A DNA stretch of 64,000 nt, taken from positions 868,001 through 932,000 of the forward strand of contig JAXQJY010000030.1 in NCBI GenBank assembly GCA_037042185.1, given 5' to 3'. The first letter of the stretch is position 1; every line of letters starts with the position of its first letter. Positions 50,304 through 62,420 of this stretch are shown here, piece after piece. Origin of the DNA: Sordariomycetes sp. S80-01Y. Lineage: Eukaryota > Ascomycota > Sordariomycetes. The notes below the pieces were generated by a model. It ran no database searches. It was not told the origin of the DNA and saw only the letters and a program-made list of their open reading frames with translations. A program made the position numbers and the translations under genes.

Positions 50304-50480
50304 GTACCAAGGATTCGGGTCTCTGTTGGTCGCTCCGACCACAGATCAGGACGTCGTCGTCTCACACGCCTGTTGGATATTTCACAAGGCGACGAGTGCT
50401 AACGTCCTGCTTGAGATATCTTATTGATCCTCGACGACAACCGTGTACCTATCAAATTACCAACCTCGACGACCGTCAGC

Positions 50481-52085
50481 ATGGCGACTGCTGCCGTCAT
50501 CCCAGGCCCTCAGGGCCCTGAAGTCCAGAACCGCCATGTCATCCACCGCCAAACCAGAGGAGGACGCACGTTGTGGTACCAGTTGACCGTCCTCCAGCAG
50601 CCCGAGCGTGCTAGAGCGTGCGGCGCTGGCACCAGGGCGAACAGCGACAGGCGTCCCGTCGACCCGCCACCAGTGGTAGAGCTCAAGATCGCGGAAGGCG
50701 GCAACAGCTTCGAGGAGGGCAGGGACATTACTTTCGATTACAACGCCAGCTTCTTCCTCTACGCCAGTCTCGAGCAGTGTCGCAAGCTGGTGCGCGGCCG
50801 TGTGCAAGGACAGCCTAACCCCCCGATCCTGACCGGCGTCCCCGCCTCCGGCATGGCGTACCTCGACCGACCAAACCAAGCTGGCTACTTCATCTTCCCC
50901 GACCTCTCTGTTCGACACGAAGGCTACTACAAGCTGGCCTTCAGCTTATTCGAGACCACCAAGGAGGAGAAGGACTTCGACATCGACATGGAAGAGATGG
51001 GGTACCCTGTGGGCGTGGACTGGCGCATGGAGATCAAGACGAGCCCCTTCGAGGTGTACAGCGCCAAGAAGTTCCCTGGTCTTAAGGAGAGCACGGATCT
51101 GAGCAAGCAGGTTGCTGAGCAGGGCTGCCGAGTGCGCATTCGCCGTGAGATCCGCATGAGGAAGCGCGACAACAAGGGCAACGGCCGAGGACGACGCGAG
51201 GAGGAGATTTCCGCTCGGCGGACCGTCACCCCCAGCGAGGATCCCAATGTTGCCGCTGCCCGCGCTCGCTCACTCAGCAACTCGAGCGAGCACCGCCCCG
51301 TATATCCCAACGATGCGCAGCGACGTCCCTCGGCCGCCGATCCATATGGCGCCCCTCCGCCTGCACCTCAAAGCCACTTGTCATTTGGCAACGCGGTCCC
51401 CCAGTACGCGGCTCCTGCTGCCCCTGCTCCCCCGTCTCACCACCAGAATATCCCTTCAATGTCTCCAAGGCACGCCCCGGGGCTGTACTCCAGGCCAGAA
51501 CCGCAACCGTACGGCGCTGGCTACATGCCTCAGGATCAGGCCGGCCAATACCACCAGCAAATACCGCGAGCCATGCACCCAAGCCCGAGCCCCGGTCTGC
51601 GGCACACCCTCCCTTCGCCATCGAGTTATTCGAGCGGTGGTCACTCGCGTCGCGATTCTCAGGCATCGTACCCAACCACGCCAGGCTCTTCGTACGGTCA
51701 CCGCATGCCGCCCATCCACTCGGCTCCTCCTAGCCGGGTCATGAGCATCGACGCCATGGTGTCAAAGGACCAACAAGAAATGGGCCCGAACATGATGTCG
51801 GAGAGTCACAAGCACCTGGAGCCCATCCAACCAGAGACAGAGCCGCCTCAACCACCACGGAACATCCGCACTGGAGAGAAGCGCGCCCACGATGAGACCT
51901 TTGCACAAGATTCCCGGCCTCTGCATGGCGGCCAGCGTCCTAGAGACACGCCCACTTCCCACTTCTCCCGTAACTACTACGATGCTGGCCCCGAATGGGG
52001 TACATGCATGGACCGGAACGGCAGAATCATGTCGGTGAACTTCCCCAAGTTGACGTACGGAGGGAATGAACTGGCTTCATCTTGA
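50481..52085 (+). CDS. veA: velvet regulator VeA
   Basis: A light-responsive global regulator linking development and secondary metabolism. It acts with VelB and LaeA and shuttles to the nucleus. A single exon encodes 534 residues (A. nidulans VeA is 573). The velvet domain covers about residues 20-235, beginning GGRTLWYQLTVLQQPERARA and including RRPVDPPPVVELKI, the segment GYFIFPDLSVRHEGYYKLAF, and SPFEVYSAKKFPGLKEST, and it ends in a basic patch (RVRIRREIRMRKRD). The rest is disordered and rich in Pro, Ser, Gln and His, with a conserved C-terminal box (WGTCMDRNGRIMSVNFPKL). The start at 50481 is the first in-frame ATG. Short uORFs upstream suggest translational control. VelB and VosA are shorter or arranged differently, so VeA is the best call. 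Confidence 0.95.
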   Translation: MATAAVIPGPQGPEVQNRHVIHRQTRGGRTLWYQLTVLQQPERARACGAGTRANSDRRPVDPPPVVELKIAEGGNSFEEGRDITFDYNASFFLYASLEQCRKLVRGRVQGQPNPPILTGVPASGMAYLDRPNQAGYFIFPDLSVRHEGYYKLAFSLFETTKEEKDFDIDMEEMGYPVGVDWRMEIKTSPFEVYSAKKFPGLKESTDLSKQVAEQGCRVRIRREIRMRKRDNKGNGRGRREEEISARRTVTPSEDPNVAAARARSLSNSSEHRPVYPNDAQRRPSAADPYGAPPPAPQSHLSFGNAVPQYAAPAAPAPPSHHQNIPSMSPRHAPGLYSRPEPQPYGAGYMPQDQAGQYHQQIPRAMHPSPSPGLRHTLPSPSSYSSGGHSRRDSQASYPTTPGSSYGHRMPPIHSAPPSRVMSIDAMVSKDQQEMGPNMMSESHKHLEPIQPETEPPQPPRNIRTGEKRAHDETFAQDSRPLHGGQRPRDTPTSHFSRNYYDAGPEWGTCMDRNGRIMSVNFPKLTYGGNELASS

Positions 52086-53049
52086 AATTGAAAGTCTGGG
52101 CATACACACTGGAATGGCAACGGCGTTGAGGCGCATCTTGGATGAGCATGGATGCAAACCCCATGCCACACAAATCTCGACGACATGACTTGTCTCTGCA
52201 CATGTCATGTCACCCCACTTCGTCATGGCGAAACCTCGTCACTTTCATTACTGTCGGCCGGCTTCGGCACACGACCATTACCACACTCACTGATGTTCCT
52301 ACACCGACATATTTCCTTGATCTTCTTCAATTTTTCATCTGTTGTTGTTTCGACAACATACCATTGGGCGAGCTTCCATTCTCCACTTGAGTTTGCGCAA
52401 AGAGCCAAGCCAAGCGTTGTCTTGGGGTGATCACTGTTCATGATTGGGGTTACTAATGTTTACGTACGAAAGCGAGGAGCCTTTGCAAGGCGCCTTTGGA
52501 CTTGTTCTGTTTAAGACTGCGCTCGGAGGTTTCAGCCTCCATGGCTTGTACGTGACTGGCATCGAGGAATGCTGAGGGAAGCGGCTTGGCGAGGGCAGCA
52601 ATATACCAAGGCTTGCGTGTGGGCCGGCGTTATGTAGGCATCGAATACAATTGATATTGGAAGAGCAATGCATAACCCATCCCAAGTGTGGTAATATGCA
52701 ACTTGTGATTGACACGATGTATACGGAGTGAACGATGTCTTAAAACTGGTGAAATGTTTGAGGGGCGGGCTCTTGTCTTTAATAAAGGGGTTCGCAAATG
52801 TGGAGCCCATACCCGTTGCTGTGGTGAGCGCCATTCCCGCGCAACCCCTGTAATCTGCCAAAGTCAACAACCTTTATTTCCCAGGACCCTCGCTCGCCCG
52901 ACACTTTTCAGCCTCTACAACACATCAAAATCGCACACGAAAAGACGCACAGAGCGAGCAGGAAAAGAATCGATGCGCCATCGTTCCACCCGAGGCCGGA
53001 AGCTCAGTGTCAACTCGGAGGAGGGCAAGCAGCCGCCGCATCGCCAAAG
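52086..53049. other. intergenic, no gene seen
   Basis: About 960 bp between veA and the next plus-strand gene. It probably carries the veA 3' end and the neighbour's promoter. Confidence 0.5.
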
Positions 53050-54369
53050 ATGCCCACCGCAACACGCTCCGCGAAGCCGCCCCGGCCGCCGTCACGATCT
53101 CGCTTCCAGGAGGGATCCATGAACGACCGCGCCAGCGCCGCGCCGCCGACGCACTTCATCGGCCCGGAGGCCTTTGCCGACGCCGACGACGACCACCGCA
53201 GGGTTGCCGGCGCGCAGAGGGGCCCTCGTGCCAGGGCCAGCGCCAGGGCTCTTAGGACGAAGCCCAGCCTAGGCCTGAGGGTTGCGCCTGGTGGTGGTGG
53301 TGGTGGTGGTGGCGTCAAGCAAGTCCCCTTGTCCACGGTCAGGCCTGTTGTTGCGGAAGAAGCGACGCGGGGGAAGCAGGAGAAGACGGAGGTGAAGCAG
53401 AGCCAGGAGCAGAAGAAGGAGAAGAGGTCCAGCAAGCTGGGACAGGTCTGGTCTGACCTGCGCTCGACGTTCCGCATCAAGAAGGACCCCGTGGCCCCGT
53501 CGACCGCCCTGCCCACGACCAAGGCGCCATCGATGGACACCGACAGACCCAGCAAGGACGAGGTGTACGCCAGCTACCAGCATCTTGTCGCGAGCGGCTT
53601 CTTCAGCTCGCACGCTATCCAGTCCACGCGGCAACCCGCCCCGCCCGGGGTGATTCAAAGACCAAGCACGAGCCAGGCGAACGGTCCGGCGCCGCAGTGG
53701 CCGCTGCCCCAGCTCCCGCTCACGCCCAACAAGTCACGGCCCAGCTCGCCCGTCAAGAGCCCTGCCAGCGCCTCCTCGCGAGGTACGAAACGCGCCAAGG
53801 ATGACGGCTCGGATGAGGACGAGGACCCCCAGGCCAAGAAGCCGAGAAAGACGGTCTCGACGCCGAGGGATCTGGCCGTGCCCAAGAAGCGGTCCTCCTC
53901 GAGGCTCAGGAGCGTCTCCAACAGGAACTTCTCCGGGCGCCACGTGAGCGCGGGCGCGCAGAAGATGGACGGCGAGGCAAGGGAGCCTAAGAAGCTCACC
54001 AAGCGCGCGCTCGATCGACTCCCCGCGGCCGCCGTCCCGGATCGCGGCAGCTCGGCTGCTGGCAGGGCCGTGGGCAGGAGGAATGTTAGCGACATGATCC
54101 CCCCAGCCCCGGCCATCCACGTCGACGGGAGCGAGCGCGTTCTCAGGCCCAGACGGTCCGCGGCCGACGTCAAGACGAGCGGCATGGGCGGCGGCCGAAG
54201 CAGCACCGACGACGGCGGCGGCGGCAGCGGTCTGAGGGTCAAGCCGGACGCCAACAGGGGCATCCCCGTCGTGCCCGGGATTCCCGCCAAGTTCACCTAC
54301 GGGGAGGACAGGGAGAACAACGGGCCGTGGAGGGGGCTGCGCGTGGCCAGGGGGGGTGGCATCAGCTAG
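53050..54369 (+). CDS. unrecognised basic, disordered, nuclear-type protein
   Basis: A single-exon frame of 439 residues with no domain I recognise. It is very rich in Arg, Lys, Ser, Pro and Ala. It has an eight-residue Gly run at about 81-88, encoded by a GGT repeat that could vary in length. A lysine/glutamate-rich helix (about 108-128) leads into SSKLGQVWSDLRSTFRIKKD, and a second ordered-looking patch reads SKDEVYASYQHLVASGFFSS. These two are the likeliest conserved motifs. Bipartite nuclear-localisation-like clusters are seen (KRAKDD...AKKPRK, about 255-275; KKLTKRALDR). The codon usage and uninterrupted length argue for a real gene. The function is unknown. Confidence 0.65.
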   Translation: MPTATRSAKPPRPPSRSRFQEGSMNDRASAAPPTHFIGPEAFADADDDHRRVAGAQRGPRARASARALRTKPSLGLRVAPGGGGGGGGVKQVPLSTVRPVVAEEATRGKQEKTEVKQSQEQKKEKRSSKLGQVWSDLRSTFRIKKDPVAPSTALPTTKAPSMDTDRPSKDEVYASYQHLVASGFFSSHAIQSTRQPAPPGVIQRPSTSQANGPAPQWPLPQLPLTPNKSRPSSPVKSPASASSRGTKRAKDDGSDEDEDPQAKKPRKTVSTPRDLAVPKKRSSSRLRSVSNRNFSGRHVSAGAQKMDGEAREPKKLTKRALDRLPAAAVPDRGSSAAGRAVGRRNVSDMIPPAPAIHVDGSERVLRPRRSAADVKTSGMGGGRSSTDDGGGGSGLRVKPDANRGIPVVPGIPAKFTYGEDRENNGPWRGLRVARGGGIS

Positions 54370-55045
54370 ACTAGGCTACGAAGTAAGTAAGTCCTAGGGA
54401 AAGGGGAGGAGGGGTGGAGCACAGCTTTTCACGTTTCTACGACTTTTACGAATGTTTGGACGTACATACATGATGGGACGAGACGAAACTGTACATTTCG
54501 CGCGTTTGCACCTGCGTTTGCGTTTGCGTTCGGCTACGGCTTGGCTTGGGTTGACTTGAGTTGGCTTGGTTTGACAGTCTGGCGTTGTTGGTTAGTTGGT
54601 CTGAGTCTCCGTACGGCTCGGTCTGGATACCTTGGTGTTGGATCATGAATTGTTTTTGAGACGGGCGGCTTGAGCTTTGCAGGTCTTAGTGCCAAATAAT
54701 TCTGAGATGACTACTCTGACCAGCAGAGCTTTCCTTCAGTGACGCACCCATCCCCGGGAAGAATACCACAGCTGCGGTCGTCGACGTATAATATCTTGAT
54801 GCGCTTTGAAGAGGACTGATGACCGCACATCAATCTCAAGAAGAATAAAGTTCAATCCCATTCATAAACCCAATCCGCCTGCTCGCGTAAAAAGCGCGGC
54901 GCATGCCCCATGCATGCGCGGCCAACACATGATATCTATATACTGTACGGATGTCCCGTCATGAAGAAGCTCTAGGACCCCGATCGAAAAAAGCCCAAGT
55001 ACAATTCCCATTCCCTACTCCCCCATTGATATCCCTTCAGATCCT
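54370..55045. other. convergent intergenic spacer
   Basis: About 680 bp between the unknown plus-strand gene and the end of the Mga2-like gene. It includes a G/T-rich run of related hexamers (about 54508-54580, TTGCGT/TTGGCT-like). No gene is seen. Confidence 0.5.
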
Positions 55046-58000
55046 TTACAATTCCACAACTCGATCGTGTCCCACACCCTGCTGCTGCCCTAGCGCTGGT
55101 GCAGGGTTTCCCGAACTCCGGACATTAACAACAAAACTCCTCACAATGGTGATCGCCGCCACCACGAGGTTCATAATTACTGAAGGCAAAGACGGAAAGC
55201 ATCGGTAAGCCATGGCACAGATCATGATGATGAGCAGGGGGATCTGGGAGTATGTTAGTGACTGATCAGGGATGGAGTGACTAATGCTGCTTACCCAGAC
55301 AACGAAGAGGTTTCTGTCGTTCCTCAGTCGTGTGTGTTTCCGATCCCTCGCTCGTAAGAGCTGTTGCTGTTGCTCCTTGGTGATAGCGTTCTTGCGACCA
55401 ATCGTGATGATGCGTGGCTCCCTATCTGAGCTCTCGCCCTCCGCAGGCGAAGGAGGCTGCTCGACCAGCTCTTCTTCTTGGTCGTATAGAGTTGCACATT
55501 TCTGGTCGGCTTCGGCTTCTGCCGCTGCCGCCGCTGCCGAAGATTGTTTCGTATCTAAATCTCTCTGAGGATAGATTTCCTCGTATGCTGGAGGTGGCGC
55601 CGGGGTCTGGTTCATGAAGGATGACAAGTCCCACCAGCGGTGATCCATCTTGGGCGATGTCTGACCGTCCTGAGACTCGGGACGGCTGCCGTTCATACCG
55701 GGCATATACGAGGTCATACGACGCATGAAGGGCGCCTGCTGGAAGTACGCCTGGTAGTCAGGGAAGCCGGCAGGCAGCGCAGGCATCTGGGGCATTTGCG
55801 GCATCTGAGGGAAGTGGTTCTGCACATGCAGAGCCCACGACTGCTGCAACTGGTTGAGCTGCGTCTGGAAATGCTCTTTCAAGTCAGCCATGGTCTTGAT
55901 TGGCTGGGCACCCTCGTCGTCGGAGCCCTCCTGAGATGATTCCCGGTGGTTGGCAGGCGCCTGCCCATGAGCACTGGGGCGCTTCATGTGGAGATAGACA
56001 TCCTCGTCGGGGTCCTCGTCCTCAAAGTCACCGGTGGTGTACTCAGGGCTTTCCTCGCCGTTGTCAACCTCCTGGTTGGTGGTGACTCTGCTCATAGGCT
56101 CGCACAGAGAGCGGAGCGAGCTGACGCTGCTGGCACGGCTGTGAGAGAAGTCTGCGCTCTGCGATCGCGTGAGCGAATGCCTGATTGCCCTTGTGACGGC
56201 ACCCGATTCCGAGAGATCGACAGCAGTCAAGTCGGAGAGGTTCAGAACCCTAGAGCTCGCGCCCGCGCGCATGAGCCGTTGAACTATCTCAGGCTTGTCG
56301 TGCATGGCAGCCAAGTGCAGGGGCGTGCAGTGGCTGTTGTCCAGCTCGTTGGGATTGGCGCCTCGCACCAAAAGAGCTGCCGCAAGTCGGCGGAAGCCTT
56401 GGACTGCTGCCAGATGGAGCATCGTGTGTCCCGAGGAGTCCTTGATGTCGAGGTTGGCCTCGTATGGGCTGTCATCATTGTCGATGAAGTCGAGGCAGCC
56501 CACTAGTTGCATCTCCAGCTGCTCGCCCGTTGCTCCCGGTGCAGCCTGATTGAACATATTCGATCCGCCCAGCGACTGGTTGCCTCCCTGGAGCTGTGTC
56601 TGGAGGACTTGTCGAGCCACTCTGTTCACGTCCACGTCCGACGCGCCACTCATTTTACTCCCGATGAGGCGCAAAGCAAGTTTCATGAGACGATCCTCGG
56701 TGTCGTCAACATATCTAAAGCTCGTCGTGGTGTCCGGGTTCCATTGCTGGAGATTGTCGGCCGTAACCGGCGCTTCGACAGTCACATTGACAACACCGGA
56801 AACGTTGGCCGCTGGCACCAGGCAGATGACAGTGTCACTGCTCCAGAACGTAGTGTAGTGTGCCTTCTGCTCCCCAAACCAGATATTCATGCCATTTCCG
56901 AGATCCTTGCCCAGAACAGTAACTTCGTACCCGCCTGAAATAGACCCTTCTTGCGGTACGACCTTGCTGAGCTTCGGTCTTCTGTCGTTGAGCGCCGAAG
57001 CCACATCCAGACTGGGCTGAGGCATGCCGTTTGGCTGCGACTGAGCAATCCCGTCCATCCCATGTTGCATGAGACCATTCATGCCAAGATGCGGTTGTCC
57101 CATGTTCTGGAACATAGGCCCGCCTTGCCGGAAGCCTTGATTACCAGATTGCTGGCCCAGATCATCTGTAGGTGCCCTCGCGGGGCTGACAGGCGAGAAA
57201 GTCGGCCCCATCGGCTGCGACAGCTGCGGACTTGGTACACGACTTGGGTTGCCGGATGGGGGGTTCGAGTAGAACTGGGAAGCCGGGGACTCGCCAGCAG
57301 AAGGGGCAACAGGTGGAGCAAAGCCGTTGGCGCCAGCGTTCGCATGATGCATCTGTGGGCTCGTGGTGTGATAGCCAAAGATGTGTTCGGGAAAGTCGTT
57401 AGGCGAGGTAGATATGTCCATGCTTGATGCTCTCGACTGCTCGGAAACGGCTTGATTTGGTTGGCTTCCCGGGGCATCAACCTTGGTCATTGACAGTGAC
57501 TGGGGCACTCGAGGAGGAACACCTTTACTCGACTTCCTTTTCTTAGCCGAAGGCCCGTTCTGTGAGGGAGATGCAGCACGCGAATTTGCGGCGGACCCAG
57601 GTTTGATAGCGCGCGGTGCACGCCTGCCACCATTCCCTTTGGGCGAAGGCCCATCAGCAGCGGGTGACATCCGCGCAACGGTCGAAGCACCTCCTTGCTG
57701 TGATCCAGGAGATGCCGGCAGCAGCGTCGGAGGGCCGAAGCTAGGTGCGGGAAGGTTTGGTAACACAGACATGCTGCCAACGGTCGTCTTATGGTCGTCC
57801 GTCACCATAATCGGGCTCGTCATGTTCTGAGCGACGACATTACCTCCACAGTCCTTCAGAGTAAAGATGATGTTGAAGCCTGACTTTTCTCCGTGATGCC
57901 GGCAGTAGCAAGCTATGCGCAGGGGCAGAGTGATCTTGAGCCCCGGAGGACCCTCCAGAGCCTTGGTCTTCTCCCATTGTTTGGTCTCGTTGGTGTTGAA

Positions 58001-59407
58001 CACAATGATGCGAAAGTTCTCGTTCCTAAGCCATGCGTCCTCGTCTTCCTGGTTCTTCACCCGCTTCCTGGCTGCGCGCTTTCGTTCTCGGACCATGCAG
58101 CCCGAGCAAATCCTCACTTCAGCGCCTTTTTGAGGAGAGTTCCGGTCGTTGTTCTCTGGCGGTAGTTCACCCGGCTGTTTCTGAACCGCTCTCTCAAAGG
58201 CTTTCTTCCTGAGCTCTTCGTTCTGCATAGCGCTGGTACAGACGACCGACACTGTCATCTCGAGGGTGTTTGGGCTCAGTGGGGCCTTTGGCTTGTCCAT
58301 GAGCTTGGGCTTCGAGATCGTCTCAGGTGGCAGGTGAAGCTTGGTGATGCCCGGTGGCACAGGCCTCAAAATGAGATTCAGTTGCGTTTGAGTCTCGACT
58401 CGAGACTTGCTTGGATCGTCGGGGAGGTACAAATGGTAGTTCCCGTGGAGTGTTCCTTGTGAGGGCGGATCTTGCCGCACCCCATTCGCCATTCTACCGT
58501 GTGCCATCTTGGACATCGCTTCGGGAGAAGGGACCTGAGGCAGCGCCATAGCTGGAGCATTGTGCTGGGAAAACTGATCCACCGACTGGCTGGACGGTTG
58601 TTGCAAGTCCGGTACCGGCACTGGAGATTGAGTTTGGCTCATGGCCATGGGCGACATCCTTTCAGGGGCATTATGCCACGTGTTGGTACTGGCTGAGTCG
58701 ATTGATTGTATCTAAGAAGCGTTAGTGTGAATCAGGTCGTCATCTTGCATTTTGCTCACCGAGTGATGCCTATTATGCTGGGCATTTGATGGTCCGCCGT
58801 CGGCAGCGAAGTTCGATATAGAAGGTGAAAATGGATTTGTCGCTGACCCAGGAAAGATGTCGTTGGGGTTGACGCTTAAGCCATTCGACTGCTGATTTCC
58901 AAACGTGAATCCCGAGCTCGTGGCCCCGAACATGCCCATGCTAAGATTGTTGCCATATGATTGTTGCTGTTGTTCGTTACCTGTTGATGGACTCGGATCA
59001 GACTCCAAGCAGTTGGTGAAATCGATCATTGAGTTCATGTCGAAGTCGGCATCGTTATCCATGCTGTGACTAGTGAGAGAAGTATCGTGCGGCGAAGTCT
59101 GGCTCGACATCGACTCGTTGCGCTTGGCCGAACGTTTCGACGATGAACCCGCCGAATCGTCCGACAACTCGTGGTACCCTCCTTCCGACAGGTCAAGCTG
59201 CTGCGTGTTGAAATTTGGCGATTCCTTGGTCCTGTTTGTGGCGTCCAAATGTTGTAATGTATCTGGACTGCCTGTCGAATACTCCATCAAGTCTGCGAAT
59301 GGATCTACGTTTCCTGCAGGAAAGGAGGCCTTCGAATTTAGAGTTGGATTATCGGCACCTGCTATGAAAGGAGTGGGCGAGTCCAGCTTTCTCTTCGTTG
59401 GCGGCAT
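55046..59407 (-). CDS. Mga2/Spt23-like membrane-bound transcription factor (IPT/TIG plus ankyrin)
   Basis: This is likely an ER-anchored factor released by ubiquitin/proteasome processing to activate fatty-acid desaturase and hypoxia genes, as known for yeast Mga2 and Spt23. Exons 59407-58760, 58711-55295 and 55243-55046 have introns of 48 and 51 bp and join in phase to 1420 residues. The layout is a disordered Ser/Gln-rich N-terminus, then a conserved rel-like region (about 320-560; LILRPVPPGITKLHLP, ICSGCMVRERKRAARKR), an IPT/TIG domain at about 798-890 (KVVPQEGSISGGYEVTVLG), and ankyrin repeats at about 965-1035 (GHTMLHLAAVQGFRRLAAAL, CTPLHLAAMHDKPEIVQRL). An acidic linker and C-terminal hydrophobic helices in the last exon follow (IPLLIIMICAMAY; SVIMNLVVAAITIV). 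The last intron is 3n without a stop. Confidence 0.93.
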
Positions 59408-62400
59408 GCTGTGCAGGGCGCTGGACACAGCGCGCGCCTGGATCGCGTCGAATTGGAAGGAGCACCTCGTCTGCAATTGCTTGGTGGAGTCCCAGTATAA
59501 TCGCTTCAAGCGAGCGGTTTGTAGTCGTTGCGAAGCGTCGCTTTGAGTTCGAGCGTGTCCTCCGTTGGAAGTGTATCAGTCGGAAGCGCGAGCCCAAGTC
59601 TGTACGCCCAATGGTCGCAGCGCAGCAAGAAGCAACAGGTGGTCGTTCGAAATGTGTCTGCGTAGCTGTTCGCCAAGATTCGTTCAAGCGAGGCCTCCGT
59701 GTCGTCGTTTCGTCGGATTATCTCTGCGGCGGGCAGGACGGGGAGAGCACGCGATATCGTAGGCGATTGTCCAAGGTCCGAGGCGTCGCGGCTTCTGCGC
59801 CGGCAGGACAGATGGGCCGTGGCTCCGTGCGTAAGGCAGGGCCGTGGGTATGAAGCCCGTGACGTAAGTAATCAAACAAGGGGACTCGGACTCGGAAAGT
59901 CGCGATGTCGTTGTTGTTGAGAGTGAGCCCCGGATTGACAGATGGAAGGATTTCAACAAGTTGAAATGCGTGGTCGGTGTAAGAGTGGAGTCGCTGTCCT
60001 GGCTCACGGCGGGCACGGGGGTGGATGATACAGGACCCAAAGGCACCAACTGGACATGGACCACCTGGGCAGCCTGGTGTCTCCAAAGAGCAGCCTCTGA
60101 TTGGCTGGCAGCATCAGAAAGAGCCTAAGAGATGTGCTGCAAATTGCTGGCGTGGCTCAGGAGTCTCGCCAGGCCGCGACCCACCGAGGGGCAGCGGCTG
60201 CACACTGCACTTACGCTGCAGCGCCGGGAAGGAGGTCTCGCACTGTGCAACAAGGCGGCGGAACCACCCTCTGTACGGTGCCAGTTCCCAATGTCTGACT
60301 CACTTCAGGCCCCCAGCACCGTAACCCCGCCGAGGTCCGCCGAGGCCTCAACAAAGTGACGAGCATCATCTGGCACCGTGGTCAGCTGTCATCATCAACT
60401 TCCACGTAGGCCTTTAGACCGGCGACCCAAACCCGTCCCTTTTGCTTTGGCTCTCACGTTCATCAGAGAACTCTGTTTGACTCTGCAGACTCGGCCGAGT
60501 TGGCGTGACGGTGCAACCCGACAACCGCCGCGCACGATAGCCTTCGACTGGCCCAGCCACGTAAAACGCGCCCTCAATATATCCTGCACGACGCCGCATG
60601 CAGATTACGAGATCTTGCTGTGCTGCTTCTGCACTATATCTGGCACCGTTAATAACGTCTTCAGTCAAACATTCCAGGTAGCCCCGTCCTGGAACTCCCG
60701 ATGGTGGTGACCCTCCTCATCAGGCACGGCGTCATTGGTTCACCAGGACCCTGAAAATCTCCGTCTGAACCCCTATTGTCCTCCATCCAACACGCAGTGT
60801 CTCGGGCCGGAAACTTCTTCGCAACCCTTGAAAACATATAAAACTCAACGCTGACTGGGCGATGGAGGCGCGATTTATTACAGTTGCACCGAGTTCTCGG
60901 CGCGGTAGCTGCAGCAGTGATGGACGAAGCTGTTGATAAGAGCCACTGAGGCGCATCTGCAGTCAATAGTGGTGGTGTGCTACCCTCCAGCCACCAGTAC
61001 ACACGCACGCCTTCAGGCCTCTGCAGGAGCCGTCCAATTGGCAGGGCCATCGACATATCGCACCGCCGATTGTGGCTGCAACCCCGATAACGCTCCATTG
61101 ACTCTAGACAAAAGCTTTCCACATATTCAGTAAGATCTCAATTCAACGTGGATGCGTGTGGCCGGAGCTGCCGATGCCTATGGGAGAGACTGACACACAT
61201 ATCCGACTATGTCTCGGGTGCTGGCAGTATTTAGCGCTCTCGACCTGGAGTCTTGGCCATGCGACATCGAGCTTCGGATATAGCAGATCGGCAGCGGCTG
61301 TGAAACTTCCAGAAGCCTAGATTCGTGTCGCGCCGACCTGGAACTTGCCCGAGACGCCATCAAGCCTGGCTGCTCGAGATGAGGTGCCGTGGACAACGCT
61401 CAAAGGCAGCTTCAGGCTACCCGGCCAAATTGAAGAGGCATTCTTTGATTGTGCCATTGATCCGAAGGAGAGGAGCAGACGGACGGATGAGTCGGGCTAC
61501 AGTTAGGAAATAATCACACTTCAGTAGAAGAAGGACTTGGTAACTCTCGGCAGAGTAAAACTTGGTGAAACTCACTCGTATTCGAGCTTGGGGCGAGCTT
61601 GGGGCGAACCGAAAAGAACCGTTACTTTCCTTGAGAAAAGATCGCTTACTCAAGGGCAAAGGGCGATGTACATTCGAACCCCGTAGCCTCCTCTTCGGGT
61701 CCTGTGTAACATCTTGACGCGCACTATGGAGGTCAATATCCTCACCGAGTCATGTACCCTTTTGCTGGCTCCAGGATGTTGATGTTGGATCTCTGCGACT
61801 GCCCGGGTTCAGCTCCATTGGCGGCGAAGTCCTTCTATTGTTCGCAGTAAGCCGCTCGTCGAAGGGCACGTTCTGCTCACGCGACGTTCAATGAAGTCGC
61901 ATGTGTGGTCTACAATGCACATTGTTTGTGGCGCTTTATGTATTTGAGAGCTGCTCTCTCTGTTCCTTAAGAGACATCACGATGGCTCGTAAAGGAGAGC
62001 ACAGACCTCCTAGCTCTTGGCCCGCTGGGCCAATATACTGGTCGGCAAGCACGACATATGGAGTACTGATGGGTCTGAGGTTGAATTTCGTTGGCGAAGA
62101 AAAGAACGCTTGAGGTGCTCTGTCTTTTCCAATTAGTAGCAGTAATAAGTAGTAGCAATGTTGGACTGCATTTGATATCGTCGGTGGAATACAGACCTGA
62201 CAGGCACAGGCGTTAGGCGAACGCGATAATGTCGTCGTGTACATCTTCGCTTAATGAAGTGCTCGGAGATCTGACACCATAACCTCATTCCATTTTCTGG
62301 AGAGCATCAAAGCTATCTATGTTGAGAGGGCTTCTCCCTAATCCATGCGCCACGCCATAAACAGATCCCTGACCAAAGACATCAAACATGACCCAGAAGA

Positions 62401-62420
62401 ACTTAGCCGAGCGCATCTTC
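59408..62420. other. 3-kb intergenic region
   Basis: This is the upstream region of the Mga2-like gene and the 3' flank of RNase H1. A minus frame at 60661-61122 has no domain signal. No RNA gene is seen. Confidence 0.5.

Larger units (their letters stand above)
45625..50480. other. 4.9-kb gene-free region upstream of veA
   Basis: Frames are short and without domain signals. Short tandem repeats lie at 48682-48705 and 49761-49790. The last several hundred bases are CT-rich and contain short uORFs, consistent with a long veA leader. Confidence 0.5.

Noticed and set aside
60661-61122. Minus-strand 153-codon frame upstream of the Mga2-like gene
   Set aside because: No recognisable domain, biased composition, and it lies in presumed promoter DNA.
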